This document shows, one piece after another, positions 45,895 to 57,257 of a DNA stretch of 64,000 nucleotides. Source of the stretch: Melitaea cinxia (lineage: Eukaryota > Arthropoda > Insecta > Lepidoptera > Nymphalidae); assembly GCF_905220565.1 (NCBI RefSeq), contig NC_059416.1:2046001-2110000 (forward strand). Reading direction: 5' to 3'. The notes under the pieces were generated by a model. That model was not told the origin of the DNA and searched no databases. It worked only from the letters and a program-made list of their open reading frames with translations. A program made the translations under genes and the position numbers. Numbering within the stretch: the stretch's first letter is position 1; each line of letters begins with the position of its first letter.

Positions 45895-46025
45895 TTTTCC
45901 CTAAAGACCGGCAACGCGCCCGCAACTCATCTATTGTTGCAGATGTCCATGGGTAACGGTAGCCACTTAACATCAAGTGGTGCTATCTGTTCATAGACCC
46001 CCTACACCGTTTTATACAAAAAAGG
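45895..46025 (+). mobile_element. Bm1-like / family B-related SINE 3' end
   Basis: GACCGGCAACGCGCCCGCAA, TTGTTGCAGATGTCCATGGG, CGGTAGCCACTTAACATCAA, then a short A-run. Closer to the silkworm Bm1-type tail (GATGTCYATGGG, CCACTTAACA) than to family B, from memory of that SINE. Confidence 0.55.
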
Positions 46026-46218
46026 TTATTTTTTATATGAATATTTAAGCAGTCAGAGTACAAAGAGTCATGTGACTTGATATAAAAATGAATGGACGAG
46101 TAGGGCAAGCTAGAAAAAGGGTAGCTTTGTCTTTCAGCTTCCTATTAATGAAAAAGATATGTGTGTTAAATTGAAGTTGAAGGTACAAACGATATTGAAA
46201 TTGTCAGAGAATATATTT

Positions 46219-46405
46219 ACCAAATATATTCTCAGACAATTTGGATATACAAAAAAAATACAAAGCCAGCCCTGCGGTCACCAACCCGCTTGCCCAGCGT
46301 GGTGATTATGGGCAACACACACGAGTTCACACCATTTTAAGCGCGATTTTGTGGAGGCCTATGTCCAGCAGTGGACTGCGATAGGCTGAAGTGATGATGA
46401 GTGAT
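46219..46405 (+). mobile_element. Family C/RTE tail insertion with 12-bp TSD and inverted flank copy at its 5' junction
   Basis: Body CAAAGCCAGCCCTGCGGTCA, CTTGCCCAGCGTGGTGATTA, GGCCTATGTCCAGCAGTGGA, GCGATAGGCTGAAGTGATGA. TSD GAGAATATATTT at 46207-46218 and 46406-46417. The first ~24 bp are an inverted copy of the left flank. Confidence 0.75.
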
Positions 46406-46417
46406 GAGAATATATTT

Positions 46418-46671
46418 TAAGCTTTATTAAAAATAAATTAATAGATAAAGCTATGTACGATACTACGATGTGTGGACTTAGTAACGCTATATTTCATGCA
46501 AGATATTACCAATGGCGATTGTGCTCTACAAAATTTACATTCTGAATCGATGGTAGCTTCACTTTTAACAATACTTAAAATTTTATTTTGTAAGATGACG
46601 ATTCAAAGGTGCTTCTGAAGCCTTTTTGAATAAGCTTTATTGTTTTACACTAAAGGCCTATTTCTATACGA
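46418..46671 (+). mobile_element. Family I LINE 3' end
   Basis: TTAATAGATAAAGCTATGTA, ATTTACATTCTGAATCGATG, TTGTAAGATGACGATTCAAA, TTTTTGAATAAGCTTTATTG. Host of, or adjacent to, the insertion at 46219-46405. Confidence 0.6.
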
Positions 46672-46958
46672 AATCTATACTAATATTATAAAGAACAAAA
46701 CTTTCTAATTTTGTTTGTAGGGGGTAATCTTCGCAAATACTGATCCGATCATTAAAATTCTTTCACTAACATACAGCTACACTATTCAGGGGTTATATAG
46801 GCTATATTTTATTGTTATTGAACAATCAGTGAAAAATAATAGTATATGTAAATCAAGTCGGAGAAATGCGAGCGAGATGAAAACTTTACTATACATATAT
46901 TTGCATCACAAAAATAATAATTTACGCCCAACGAAGAGGGTACGGGTCGGCTAGTATA
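46672..46958 (-). repeat. Interspersed repeat, 'degraded LINE' type
   Basis: Minus strand begins ACTAGCCGACCCGTACCCTC, a common Lepidopteran repeat opening, and ends in the TAATATTATAAAGAA end at the left. Confidence 0.55.
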
Positions 46959-47929
46959 TATACAATATTTAAATAACCGATGTTGCTACACGGAGTTGGC
47001 ACATTTATATGAAATTTGTCTGTCATCATTTAGATTCTGTATTTTCTTTATCAGTTATAAAACAATTGTAATAATACATAAACAGTTGTAGATAATTTAA
47101 TTAATAAACTTGAGATAAGTGATAAAAATTATTTATCTGTATTAACATTTTATTGTTTAATTTTTTACCAAATGGCGCTCATTTTTAAACATTTTATCAT
47201 ATCGGTTTACGTAGAAAAATCTATTAATTAATAAATACGCAATACATCTTACAAATATATTCGATTTCTTTTCATGGCAAACATTTATATTGGCCATACA
47301 AACGTTTGTCGTGGTCTGGGCGTTTGTGCTTGTGACACAAGAGTAAATCCTAGTGTGTTCCGTTGAGTGTGACGTATTTATTTAATTTTTTAATTATTTC
47401 TTAATGCCAATAAACTTTAAAGTAAGTAAAACCACATAAAATATCTAGTATAAATATACGTTTGTAGGTAATTAAGTGGTTAAGTACAACTGACAATCAT
47501 ACCATACCGCGGAACGAAAAAAATCCTTGTAATAAGCACGTAGATAACTTAATACATTGAGTTGTCATAACTTGTACAGATCATGTTACATACATCATAC
47601 ATACATATTAAAGCACTACATGACAATACTATATTTACTACTATATATTATTTTTTATACAACTAGGTCGGCAACCAAGAGTTTGTTCTCACCGGATGCG
47701 AATTGTTTTGCGTAATGAGATGTAGACAAGAATTAAGACCAAGCTTATGTGTCTACAATTCAAGACTAACAACGCCTTGTTTTAGGCAGCAGTTGATTAA
47801 TACGCATATCGATATTTTTACTATTAATATACTTACAAGATATACAAAAACATTACAGTCAGAATCGAAGCGGGAACTAAACTCTTAACCTTGGAGCGGC
47901 AAGAAAGATCAGCTCCAGCTTCGTCACCA
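46959..47929. other. Unassigned intron DNA
   Basis: A family A middle scrap at 47276-47343 (ATTGGCCATACAAACGTTTG, GTCGTGGTCTGGGCGTTTGT), a family B scrap at 47663-47698, and a YY1/Pho-type site at 47168-47178 (CCAAATGGCGC). Confidence 0.45.
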
Positions 47930-48100
47930 GGTAGGTTAGTTGTCAATGAACAAGCGTACCTCAGCAATCAAGTATATGGCTCAACTGATATCAAGCGCGT
48001 TCCCGACCCTACCGCCAATTCCCCCCAGAAGCTCTGACCACCTTCACCGGTTAATCTAGATTTTGAAAAAGATATTTCCTACGATGCCCCACCATATTTC
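47930..48100 (-). repeat. Degraded family B retroposon
   Basis: AACAAGCGTACCTCAG, CAAGCGCGTTCCCGACCCTA and CAGAAGCTCTGACCACCTTC remain. Confidence 0.5.
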
Positions 48101-49401
48101 TCTACTTTATTTCTGAATTATATAGCTATCAAATAGTTAAAGTATTATCAAAATCGGCTTAAGTTATATTTTTTTAAATAATTGGTAACAAACAGACAAT
48201 GCCTTATAAAAACCATTAGTAACATTAATGAAAACTCAATGTGTCTCCTTATCTCTGACCTCTGCCTCGTGTTATATAAATCTGTAGTTTTAACGATTCT
48301 GATAAATTTCATTGACGTTTGACTTGGTTATCTGTACTGATTTTAATATTTAACCGACTGCTTAGAAAATGATATTTATTATATTTATTGGGTTTTTTAT
48401 TTCTAAATATTTTTTTAAAGGTTTAAACGCGCTAATATTTCTAAAATAAATATGAGATTTTTAAAACGATTATTACTATAAATAATCTGTCTAATAATAT
48501 AGGCTATATAATATCGCGTTATAAGAGATCAGAATAACGTTATTGGTATTCGTGTATTGTCTTAAAGTTATAGAGACAAACTAACATAATTGTTTGAATT
48601 ATCGAAATCTGTCAATCCAGTAAAAACTTATGAGATAACTCACATTAAACATTGCAGTCAAATTGAGAACCTCCTCCTTTTTAAAGTCGGGTAATAAAGG
48701 TTTTACTGTTGCCAATTTTATATTCTATTTATTTCAATTATGATTAAATCATTCTTATTTAAATTTTTTACATTACTTATGTAACATAATAAATCAAATT
48801 TAATTAAAATATAATTAATTCGATTCGTCATGTTCATCAAAGAGATTAAATTATAAAAAAGGTTTTATTAATATTTTTAATTGATTAAACTGCTTTTATT
48901 ACACCTACTTGGTGTTAGGAAACATTTTATGACTAAATTTATTATATACGCTGGTATTTTTATATATTTAAGAAGCCACATTTAATTTGCTATTTTTAAA
49001 ACAGATTTCTGTGACTGAATTATCTTTAAAGGAAAATAGAGTGACACATACAAAATACTTAACAAGATCGATTTTTCTCACAATTCCGTTATACTCTCGT
49101 TGACATTTTTGGTTATTGTTCAGCCTATATAAGTCATAGCATGATGATTTATAGCCAAAAAGCTTCCTACATAAACAGGTTATCTGTAGCAACAAAAAAT
49201 TTTCTGATCGGTTTGATAAATTTTGAGATAAACGTATTCTAAATTCTAATAAGCCAATTAATTTGCCCTTATACTTAGTATAGATATCTTTGATACTTGT
49301 TATTAAAATTAAGGAGTTTAGACCATGTGGATACTTCTTATTGTTCTATATCACTTTTTTTATATATGTAGTGCAAGATTTTACTGCAAAACAGTCGAAA
49401 T
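48101..49401. other. Unassigned AT-rich intron DNA
   Basis: A family D end scrap at 48655-48698 (GAGAACCTCCTCCTTTTTAA). No gene. Confidence 0.4.
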
Positions 49402-49499
49402 TCTTTTTTTATACAACAAGGTCGGCAAACAAGCGTACAGCTCACCTGATGGTAAGCGATTACCGTAGCTTATAGACGCCTGCACGATGCCCGACCCTA
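49402..49499 (-). mobile_element. Family B retroposon, 5'-truncated
   Basis: TTTTTTTATACAACAAGGTC, CAAACAAGCGTACAGCTCAC, GACGCCTGCACGATGCCC, then abrupt end next to a family E copy. Confidence 0.8.
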
Positions 49500-49511
49500 C
49501 TAATATTAAAA

Positions 49512-49727
49512 TTTGTCCTGCAAGTAAGTTACCATTAAACTTTAACAGCAGGAGATAGAATAGGCCATAGGACCTGTTTCTCCATAAATATTAAATTTCA
49601 AGTTTTATATTCATATATGCTAATAGAAATATCTTATAAATGCAGTGGAAGTCGATGGTGAAAAAGAACAATACGTCCTAAACTTTTATCTTTTGGATAC
49701 TTTCATCTGTCATATAGCCATTTCCTA
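49512..49727. mobile_element. Family E MITE (copy 2), ends missing
   Basis: TTTGTCCTGCAAGTAAGTTA, CTTTAACAGCAGGAGATAGA, GGACCTGTTTCTCCATAAA, TTTTGGATACTTTCATCTGT. Confidence 0.65.
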
Positions 49728-50017
49728 ACATATTTCAAAATGGCCGCCGATGCAAACATAAACAGTTTTAATTTAGTATGGCTGTTAATCTTGCTCTCGA
49801 CAAACTCTCGTATTACATCCAATTATATACCATTCAATCCTTTTAGAGTTATATTGTTGTAAAAAAAAAACATCCGGTAACAATCGCGGTCATTAAGAAA
49901 AAAGGCGCGTAACGAAAGATTTGACGTTTCGAGCTACCAACATGTTTAACGATGCGGACGGCTAGTGATGTGCGTGTATCGAACGATTATCGACATTTCG
50001 GTTTGTTTTTTATGTAC

Positions 50018-50262
50018 TACTGGGGGGGGGGGGGCAAACAAGTGTACGGCATGATGGTAACTGATTACCGTAGCCTATAAACGCCTGCAACACCAGAAAC
50101 ATCGCTTGCGCGCTTCCGATCCTCCCCAGGAGCTCTGGCTACCTTACTCACATAGGAACACAACACTACTTTATGGCAGTATTTAGCTGTAATCTTCTGT
50201 CAGGTCGAATTGCTTCCTTAGCAGGGCTGCTCCAGATTTTTGAGCAGGTTATATCCTGCTGT
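50018..50262 (-). mobile_element. Family B retroposon with a 13-bp G run at its 3' end
   Basis: CAAACAAGTGTACGGCATGA, ACGCCTGCAACACCAGAAAC, CCCAGGAGCTCTGGCTACCT, TTTTTGAGCAGGTTATATCC. (G)13 at 50022-50034 replaces the usual GGTCGG region. Confidence 0.8.
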
Positions 50263-50505
50263 ATTTAAATCCTCCTCTATGCAGTTCTTCCATCTTTTTC
50301 CGAATTTATTCTTCGTGTTAGATTTCGGAACCGAAAATTTTTTCACACTCGTAGAGTGGTTAGTACTACGAAAGATTGGAGGATTGAGAAGGACGATGGG
50401 CAAGTTTACGAACTGAAGGAGGGTTGCCGGAGATCGTGACAAGTGGAAAAAAATCGTGGAAGAGGCCAAGACCCACAAAGGGTTGTAGCGCCACTGGAAG
50501 TAAGT
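50263..50505 (+). mobile_element. LINE ORF2 C-terminal remnant
   Basis: The end reads GDRDKWKKIVEEAKTHKGL then stop (about 50432-50490), a DRxxW-type LINE terminus. Upstream coding is not continuous. It abuts the family B copy on its left. Confidence 0.55.
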
Positions 50506-51734
50506 AATATCCTCCTGTCCTAATAACCTGAACCTATCTCAATAAAACTGACAAACGATTATCAATATTTCGCTTTGTTCCATCGATGGCCGATAATTAG
50601 TATACATGAAACCGTAAATGTAAATGATTACCCGTTTATTTAAATGGTGTCCACATTGTTAAACTATAATTGCGGTGTAATGTGACGAAAAAAATAATAA
50701 CAGTGATTATAGCAACGAAGGTTATCTTACTAAGTGTGTGATTTATTTTATCTTTATGGTCACAGAACAATGTATGGTCTAACTTATAGAGAAGATTTAC
50801 ATATCCATAATAAAAAGTGTCATGTACAATTCTAATATACGTAAGGATAACAAAATTTTGTAATAACTATATCTCAATAATAAGCTAAAAAATTTACAGC
50901 ATTACAATACTTATCGTCACGCTTATATTAAGAATGCGGAAAATTATTCATATAAATTTTATTGCTAAAATTTGTAACATGGAACAAGAGGCGGACCTAA
51001 AGTTAAGTCTTATCTATGAATCTTAAGACAATGAAGAAAGAATGTTAAGTTAGATGTAAAAAAATAATTAAAGTAAAAAAAACTGACGTATGTTGAATAC
51101 TGATACTATTTGTTCAAAAAAAAATCCCATCCAAATATTACTTTTAATAATTGTACTAAGTAGAAGTATAACTAATAGTAAACTATGTCGATAATAAGCA
51201 ACACATCCCTACGAAATAATCAAATTTGGAACAACAATGGCGCTGGCTGATAATCGCGGGCGTTCATGCCCGCCTTCACAAAAGTTCTTTGTCAAACCAT
51301 ATTACTTTTGTAACTTTTTTTATTTTATTTCAGGCGACGACTCTGACACGTTAAGCCGGTTTGATTAAAAACAAATTTTGTATATTCCGTTCAATAAAAA
51401 TAATATTATTAGAAGGGGAGTCGATCAAGGGAGTTATTTATCGAATAATATTCTTTATAGCTCCCATTATGTATGTGTTTTTTTTTTGTTGACACAGATA
51501 ATAGCAAAAGTTACGGAGGGTCATGAACAGTAGCGTGTAATTAAATCGGGAGCGAAGTTCATATTTCGAATAATGGAATACTTTTATTTCTCTATTGACA
51601 TTGAGTGGGGGCCTCTTAATTTTTTTTATAATAAGTACATTACTTGTAATTTATAATTGTAATGAACAGCAATAAGTAATAATATTAATAATAGCTTAAG
51701 ATATCTGAATAAATATGTTAATGTTAAATTATTT
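50506..51734. other. Unassigned intron DNA
   Basis: 51230-51300 is a GC-richer block (ATGGCGCTGGCTGATAATCG, CGGGCGTTCATGCCCGCC, an 8-bp hairpin GCGGGCGT/ATGCCCGC). No gene. Confidence 0.4.
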
Positions 51735-51872
51735 ATGTATTTTTTCTTTATTGTACACCACATATACGAACGAGTACATTACAAACAGTAGTATAGCATC
51801 GTATAGTAATAGTTACAGACTGTAAAGTACAATGGACGGACTTATGTTTAATTAGCCTTTTCTTCCAGACAG
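51735..51872 (-). mobile_element. CR1/L2-like LINE 3' end
   Basis: Plus strand reads TTTATTGTACACCACATATA ... AAGTACAATGGACGGACTTA ... TTTTCTTCCAGACAGCCC; sister of 4580-4710. Confidence 0.6.
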
Positions 51873-52089
51873 CCCAGACATAAAAAGACAAATAATTTAT
51901 TTAAAATTAAAAACAGTAACTATTTCCAGTAGCTACTATTTTCTCACAAAATAAATTTATTGAGTAAAACCATGCGATGGTGTTAGCTTATATATACATT
52001 TAAAACACAGATAACAAAATATACAGATAATTAATACGTAATAGATAACTTGACAGAACGATCACAGAACCAAAATGGAGATTTATTGA

Positions 52090-52338
52090 TGTAACACTTC
52101 TTGACGCACGCTTGACTTGGAGAGTAAGCTAGTGACTGCGTGACGAGAGCGTTACCAAAGGTGTGATCGGGTGAGGCGAGCGGCGGGGAGATATAAATTA
52201 GTGAAGATAGAAAGAGAAAGAGAGTTCCGTTTCGTATAGTACTGTAGGAGGTGAAAAAGTTTTACTTCAGTCGTGTGGTCAAGGTAAAGCACACTCGTTT
52301 TATTTTCAAAAACATTGTTTATTGAATATATTGTTACA
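52090..52338 (+). mobile_element. Solo LTR (TGTAACA ... TGTTACA)
   Basis: 249 bp with short inverted ends TGTAACA (52090-52096) and TGTTACA (52332-52338), a TATA-like GAGATATAAATTAG, and GTCGTGTGGTCAAGGTAAAG then CACTCGTTTTATTTTC. Flanks ATTGA / ATTAA resemble a 5-bp TSD with one mismatch. No internal retroviral-type genes nearby. Superfamily not assigned. Confidence 0.65.
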
Positions 52339-52835
52339 ATTAAAATTATCTCAATAATTACGACTAATGATAGTTACTTTGTACGGGGGTTATCGTTCTA
52401 CAGACGGAGTAATTACGAAATGGCGGGTCACAGATAATGAATCAAAATAACTTTTTAATTAGATTACCTATATTATGGCTACATTGTTGAGACGATAATA
52501 AACCTTTTTTAATGAGGATTTTTTATACAAGATCAAATCGGTCGAAATGATTATTTTGCGTCGCTTTCAATGATTTTTCCTTTTTCTGATATAATATTAT
52601 GAATGAAGTAAAGATACTAGTATATCGCACGGCTGCGCTCTGACGTAAATTTTGGTTTTACGTAATATGCAAATATTTGCTGCTATTTCTTGTATAGTAT
52701 TCATTTAAATACTATGGTATAAAATCAATGAAAATATCCACCAACATAAGAAAGAGTAGACATTTATTTTTTTAGTGTTACAATTTTCTTTAAATATTCT
52801 ATTTATATATTTATATCCAAAACATATTATTTTGA

Positions 52836-52875
<40 letters not shown>

Positions 52876-53084
52876 AAAATAATTTTGTTAATATGTCAAA
52901 AAAACTTTTATAGTAAATACCTACGTTTGAATTTAATCACTTTAAATCTCTATTTTACAAATTAATAGTTTGTACGAAAATTGTCAATTATTTATGTATA
53001 AATAAAAAAATAAAAAAGACTCATTCATATCTAATTCTATATATTATCAATCAAAATAGAACTCAAAACTTACTGTATTTAATT
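52339..53084. other. Unassigned AT-rich intron DNA
   Basis: Contains the (TA)n run at 52840-52872. Confidence 0.4.
52840..52872. repeat. (TA)n microsatellite
   Basis: 33-bp AT run. Confidence 0.95.
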
Positions 53085-53250
53085 AGACTTCAAAAGAATT
53101 TTTTAATCGTCATTTTACAATTGAAATGATATTTGTTTGAAATTATTAATTATCATTAAAAGTAAAGCTACCACCGATTCGGAATGAAGATTCTGTGAAA
53201 ATAATCAGCAAGAAACTCCGCAGTTACTATTTAAAAAAATAAAAAATAAA
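53085..53250 (-). repeat. Family I LINE tail
   Basis: TTAATCGTCATTTTACAATT, AAAGCTACCACCGATTCGGA, AGCAAGAAACTCCGCAGTTA on the plus strand. Confidence 0.6.
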
Positions 53251-53621
53251 TATTAATCATTAGTAGGTACAGATAATAATCAACTTGTCAGCGTCTAAAA
53301 TCATTCGTGAAGTAATTATTAAAATTATCAACAAATATTGATATGAGCTCGCAACATTTTTTGCTGTCAAATGAATAAAAAAAAAAAAACAAATAATGAT
53401 TAATGAATGTATCTGTAAAGTCATTACGGTACGATCGAACTATTTCGTGTAAAAACAGAATTTAAATATAAGAAATTTATTTTTATCTGTGTAAATGGGT
53501 ATATTTAGCTAGATTTTTCCACACTGGTTTTCGTTTTTTTTTTCGTACTAAAAATGTTTAAAAAATTATAATATAATAATAACCTCAGCTTTTTTTGCAG
53601 TTCTTTAATTAATGTTATTAA

Positions 53622-53700
53622 GCCTGTAACATCCCACTGTTGGACATAACTGACATAAGTCTCTTTTGTCCGAGAGTTAATATCCACCACTCTGTCCCTG
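53622..53700 (-). repeat. Degraded family A SINE scrap
   Basis: AGCCTGTAACATCCCACTGT, TAATATCCACCACTCTG. Confidence 0.5.
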
Positions 53701-54766
53701 ATATATAAAAAATACATGGAAATAGAGAACCTCAAACTTTTTTTTTTAAATCCATTGAAAAAGTAAAATCGAACTGAGGTTAAAAATGTATATCTATAAT
53801 TAAATTTGACTAATACAGACTTTTAAACGTGTAATTATATTCTACGTTCTAAATTATTAATGATATGAACTAAATCTACACTGATAAGTGGCGAGCCGGT
53901 TTTTTATTTTGTTTGGTTATACTGCGAAAATTACTAAACCGTTCGGAATAATTCTTACCTTAGCATAGTTAGCATAATTTTGGTCGGTGGACTCACGTCT
54001 GCATTAGGGATACTAAGATAATTAGTTCTCTTAATGTGAGCTGCAGTAGTGTAACAAGTAAACGATCAGTAATAAAACTAAAAATCGGAATAACAAAAGC
54101 ACGGGCACTATAAGCCTGTGGACATAACTTTATATATATATAAAAAGAATAATTCTTACCATAAGATGCAGCACGTCTTTCGGAAAAGGTTTTAGTATAT
54201 GATATGATGGTGATTACTTAAAAAATACGAACGGACAGAGGTCGCTAGTACTAAGTAAAGGTGTGACATGTATCGAACATGGTATTTCGCTGCAATTCCA
54301 CAGTTTTAAAGACTTGTTTCACAGGTAACTATGAAATTTTATCTCAAACATAAGCTACTAATTGACTTTATCAATAGCAGACAAAATAAACCCTAATTTA
54401 CTTGTTTTTATTTACTCAAATATTAAAACAGACATTTTATTTGTTCATACGTACCATTTCCCGCGTAATTATATATTTTTTATGTTATTTATCACCAAAG
54501 AACGATTGGAAGTCAAAAGTCTTTTTGATAATTTTTTCTTTAAAAAAACTAAATCTATTTTTACTTAAAGTTATTTTTGTTTCTTAATTATTCGATAATT
54601 TTATTTACATTTATTACAAACGTTGTAACTATCATATTTTACAGCAATTAACCAAATATATCAGTAGATACGCCTAATTAAATAATAATGATTCGCTATG
54701 GATGAAATTTGTATAACAAATTTTTTTTTCGAGATTTTTTTTTTTAAATATAATCTGATACAACCT
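53701..54766. other. Unassigned AT-rich intron DNA
   Basis: Nothing recognised; the 60-70 codon ORFs at 54362-54587 lack coding character. Confidence 0.4.
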
Positions 54767-54778
54767 CCTGATAATGAT

Positions 54779-55122
54779 CATCATCATCATTACAGCCTAT
54801 ACAGTCCACTGCTGGACATAGGCCTGCACAAGTTTACGTCAAAAATAACGTGAACTCATGTGTTTTGCTCATAGTCACCACGCTGGGCAGGCGGGTTGGT
54901 GACCGCAGTACTGGCTTTGTCGCACCAAAGACGCTGCTGCCCGTCTTCGGCCTGTGTATTTCAAAGCCAGCAGTTGGATGGTTATCCCGCCATCGGTCGG
55001 CTTCTTAAGTTCCAAGATGGTTGTGGAACCTTGTTATCCCTTAGTCGCCTCTTACGACACCCACGGGAAGAGAGGGGGGTGGCTAAATTCTTTAGTGCCG
55101 TAGCCACACAGCACACCACCTC
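54779..55122 (-). mobile_element. Family C element, full length, 12-bp TSD
   Basis: Minus strand; 3' tail (ATGATGATGATGA) at the left, 5' end TGTGGCTACGGCACTAAAGA at the right. Flanked by CCTGATAATGAT at 54767-54778 and 55123-55134. Best-defined copy of the family. Confidence 0.92.
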
Positions 55123-55439
55123 CCTGATAATGATAAATACACACAATTTTTTTTTAATCAGAAACTATACACGTATATACATTTCGGCCATTCATTTTTA
55201 TTTGTATACATAGATTCTGACAATAAGGGCCTGTAACACTGGTTGTGGATAGTTTATCCTGCACATAAGTTACGGACAAACTTTAACAGCAGGAGGTAGA
55301 ATAGGTCATCAAGATGTTTCTCCTTAATTAAGAAACTACAACTTTTGTTATAGTGAAACAATTTTTTCGTATCGGCTACTAATGTAGTAAAATTCTATAG
55401 TGAAAAAGAATGATATATCATAAACTATTATATACACCG

Positions 55440-55610
55440 ACCGTAAACGGGTAGTAGCGTCTTCGGTGCGACAAAGCCAGCCCTGCGGTCACCAACCCGC
55501 CTGCCCAGCGTGGTGACTGTGGGCAACACACATGAGTTCGCGCGATAATGTCTGACGCGAACTTAGAGAAGCTTATGTCCAGCAGTGGACTGCGATAGGC
55601 TGAAGTGATC
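55440..55610 (+). mobile_element. Family C/RTE tail fragment nested in MITE copy 3
   Basis: GGTAGTAGCGTCTTCGGTGC, CTGCCCAGCGTGGTGACTGT, TTATGTCCAGCAGTGGACTG, GCGATAGGCTGAAGTGATC. Possible short TSD TATTAT. Confidence 0.75.
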
Positions 55611-55681
55611 ACAAAATATTATCTGTTGGATACCGTCATCTGTCAAATAGCGTTATCCACAAACGGTGTAACAGGCCCCCA

Positions 55682-56020
55682 GGCCAGGAGTAACGAGGAA
55701 AGATCGGATTAGAAATGAGTATATAAGGGGAAGTTTGAAAGTAGCACCCGTGACAGAGAAAATGAGGAGCAATAGGTTAGCGTGGTATGGGCATGTAATG
55801 AGGAGGGATGACCGCTATGTCGGTAAAAGAATGTTAGGGATGAATGTCGAAGGACAAAGAGCGATCGGCAGACCGAAAAAGCGATGGATGGATTGTGTGA
55901 GTGAGGATATGAGAAAGAAAGGAGTAAGCACTGAAGTGACGAATAATAGAGAGGAATGGAAGAGGAAAACATGTTGTGCCGACCCTACATAAGTGGGATA
56001 AGGGCAGGAAGATGATGGTG
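55682..56020 (+). mobile_element. RTE-like LINE ORF2 C-terminal end nested in MITE copy 3 terminal repeat
   Basis: Open frame 55735-55992 encodes RLAWYGHVMRRDDRYVGKRM, then GRPKKRWMDCVSEDMRKKGV and REEWKRKTCCADPT with a stop, then GAAGATGAT tail. This is an intact-frame RTE-type ORF2 C terminus. Target-site duplication GGTGTAACAGGCCC (ends at 55681; again at 56020-56033). Confidence 0.87.
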
Positions 56021-56033
56021 TAACAGGCCCTAA

Positions 56034-56349
56034 GTTTGTCAGTTTTAAATTGTAACTGATAAAGTTATCTTAATTGCCTCGTGTTTAGGATAAGCTACTC
56101 TTTTTTTATAATTCATTTAATCTTTAGTGAAGTGACAACTTACTGATAAAGGTCGATGTTTGAATTATGTTAAGTAAGTATTAGTGATGTTCTTCAATAT
56201 CGATATTTTTATTTTTATTAGAGAATGGCCTTTTCATTTTTATTAATGTGAGATAATTATATTCTGGAACTATAATATGGTACTTTGTATGCCGGAAAAA
56301 TGTACACTTTCTAAATAAAAATTTACAAGGAAACAAAATAATAAATATT
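56034..56349. other. Unassigned AT-rich intron DNA
   Basis: Nothing recognised. Confidence 0.4.
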
Positions 56350-56520
56350 TTTTTACACTCAACGGGCTTCGGTGCTTGGGAACAAACAATACATAAGCAA
56401 AGACGCCCAGACCACGGCAAACTGTATGGCTTATACTAATGTTTACAACGAGTGGGTATCGAAGCGGTAAGTCTGCGCAACAGCGAGTGACCGTTGCGAC
56501 TTGCGTCCACGTGACACAAA
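56350..56520 (-). mobile_element. tRNA-headed SINE, degraded
   Basis: CACTCAACGGGCTTCGGTGC at the left, AGACGCCCAGACCACGGCAA, and the head region GAGTGGGTATCGAAGCGGTA (decayed B box) at the right. Confidence 0.6.
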
Positions 56521-57257
56521 GCTGTTGGCGACGGCTTATCATCCTTACATAGTAGGTTCTATAAAACAAAGTCGCTTCCCGCTGTCTGAATGCTTAGATT
56601 TTTAAAACTACGCAACAGATTTTGATGCGGTTTTCTTTAGTAAATGAAGCGATTTCAAAAGACGTTTATAATATAGTAGAGGAACACTGATAGTCTTTGA
56701 AATCGTGCGAAGCCGGGGCAAGTCGCTAGTACTTAATAAAACAAAACTTGAATTGTAAAAAAGATGTATAAACATAATTACTTTACGTAACAAGAAATGA
56801 AACACGAATAAATTAACTCGCGTTACGTATATAACAACTTAAACGTTCCACGGTCAAATAACATTATCAAACAATGACGTAAAAATTAATATTGTTTTTT
56901 TTTTTTTTTTAATTAATACTAAAGAGAAAAAGATCACACTCTTTTTACATGCGTGAAATAAATATAGAAAATTTTAAAGATTTTTTTAAATATGATTATT
57001 ATATTAAATAAATAAAATAAAAATAAAAAAATAAAAATAAAAATAAAAAAGCCTTTCATTTCTTGCGTCATTTCATTACAGATTTTTGACTAAGATTATT
57101 GCATTAAAATTGTTGAAAAAATGACGTAATAACATTATCAGACTGAAAATAAATATACTATGAGATAATGACAAATTATTAAAAAACTATTGTTATAAAA
57201 TATTGAATATTTTTATTATTATTATATTATAATGCTATAATTTTTGCTTATTAATAG
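56521..57257. other. Unassigned AT-rich intron DNA
   Basis: Includes A-rich simple sequence at about 57003-57050. Confidence 0.4.

Larger units (their letters stand above)
55229..56033. mobile_element. Family E MITE (copy 3), full length but carrying two insertions
   Basis: Left terminal repeat GGGCCTGTAACACTGGTTGT at 55229; right terminal repeat is interrupted: TTATCCACAAACGG at about 55659-55672 followed by GTGTAACAGGCCC both before (to 55681) and after (56021-56033) a LINE insertion. Flanked by TAA on both sides (a 3-bp TSD as in PIF/Harbinger MITEs). Second insertion at 55440-55610. Confidence 0.78.
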
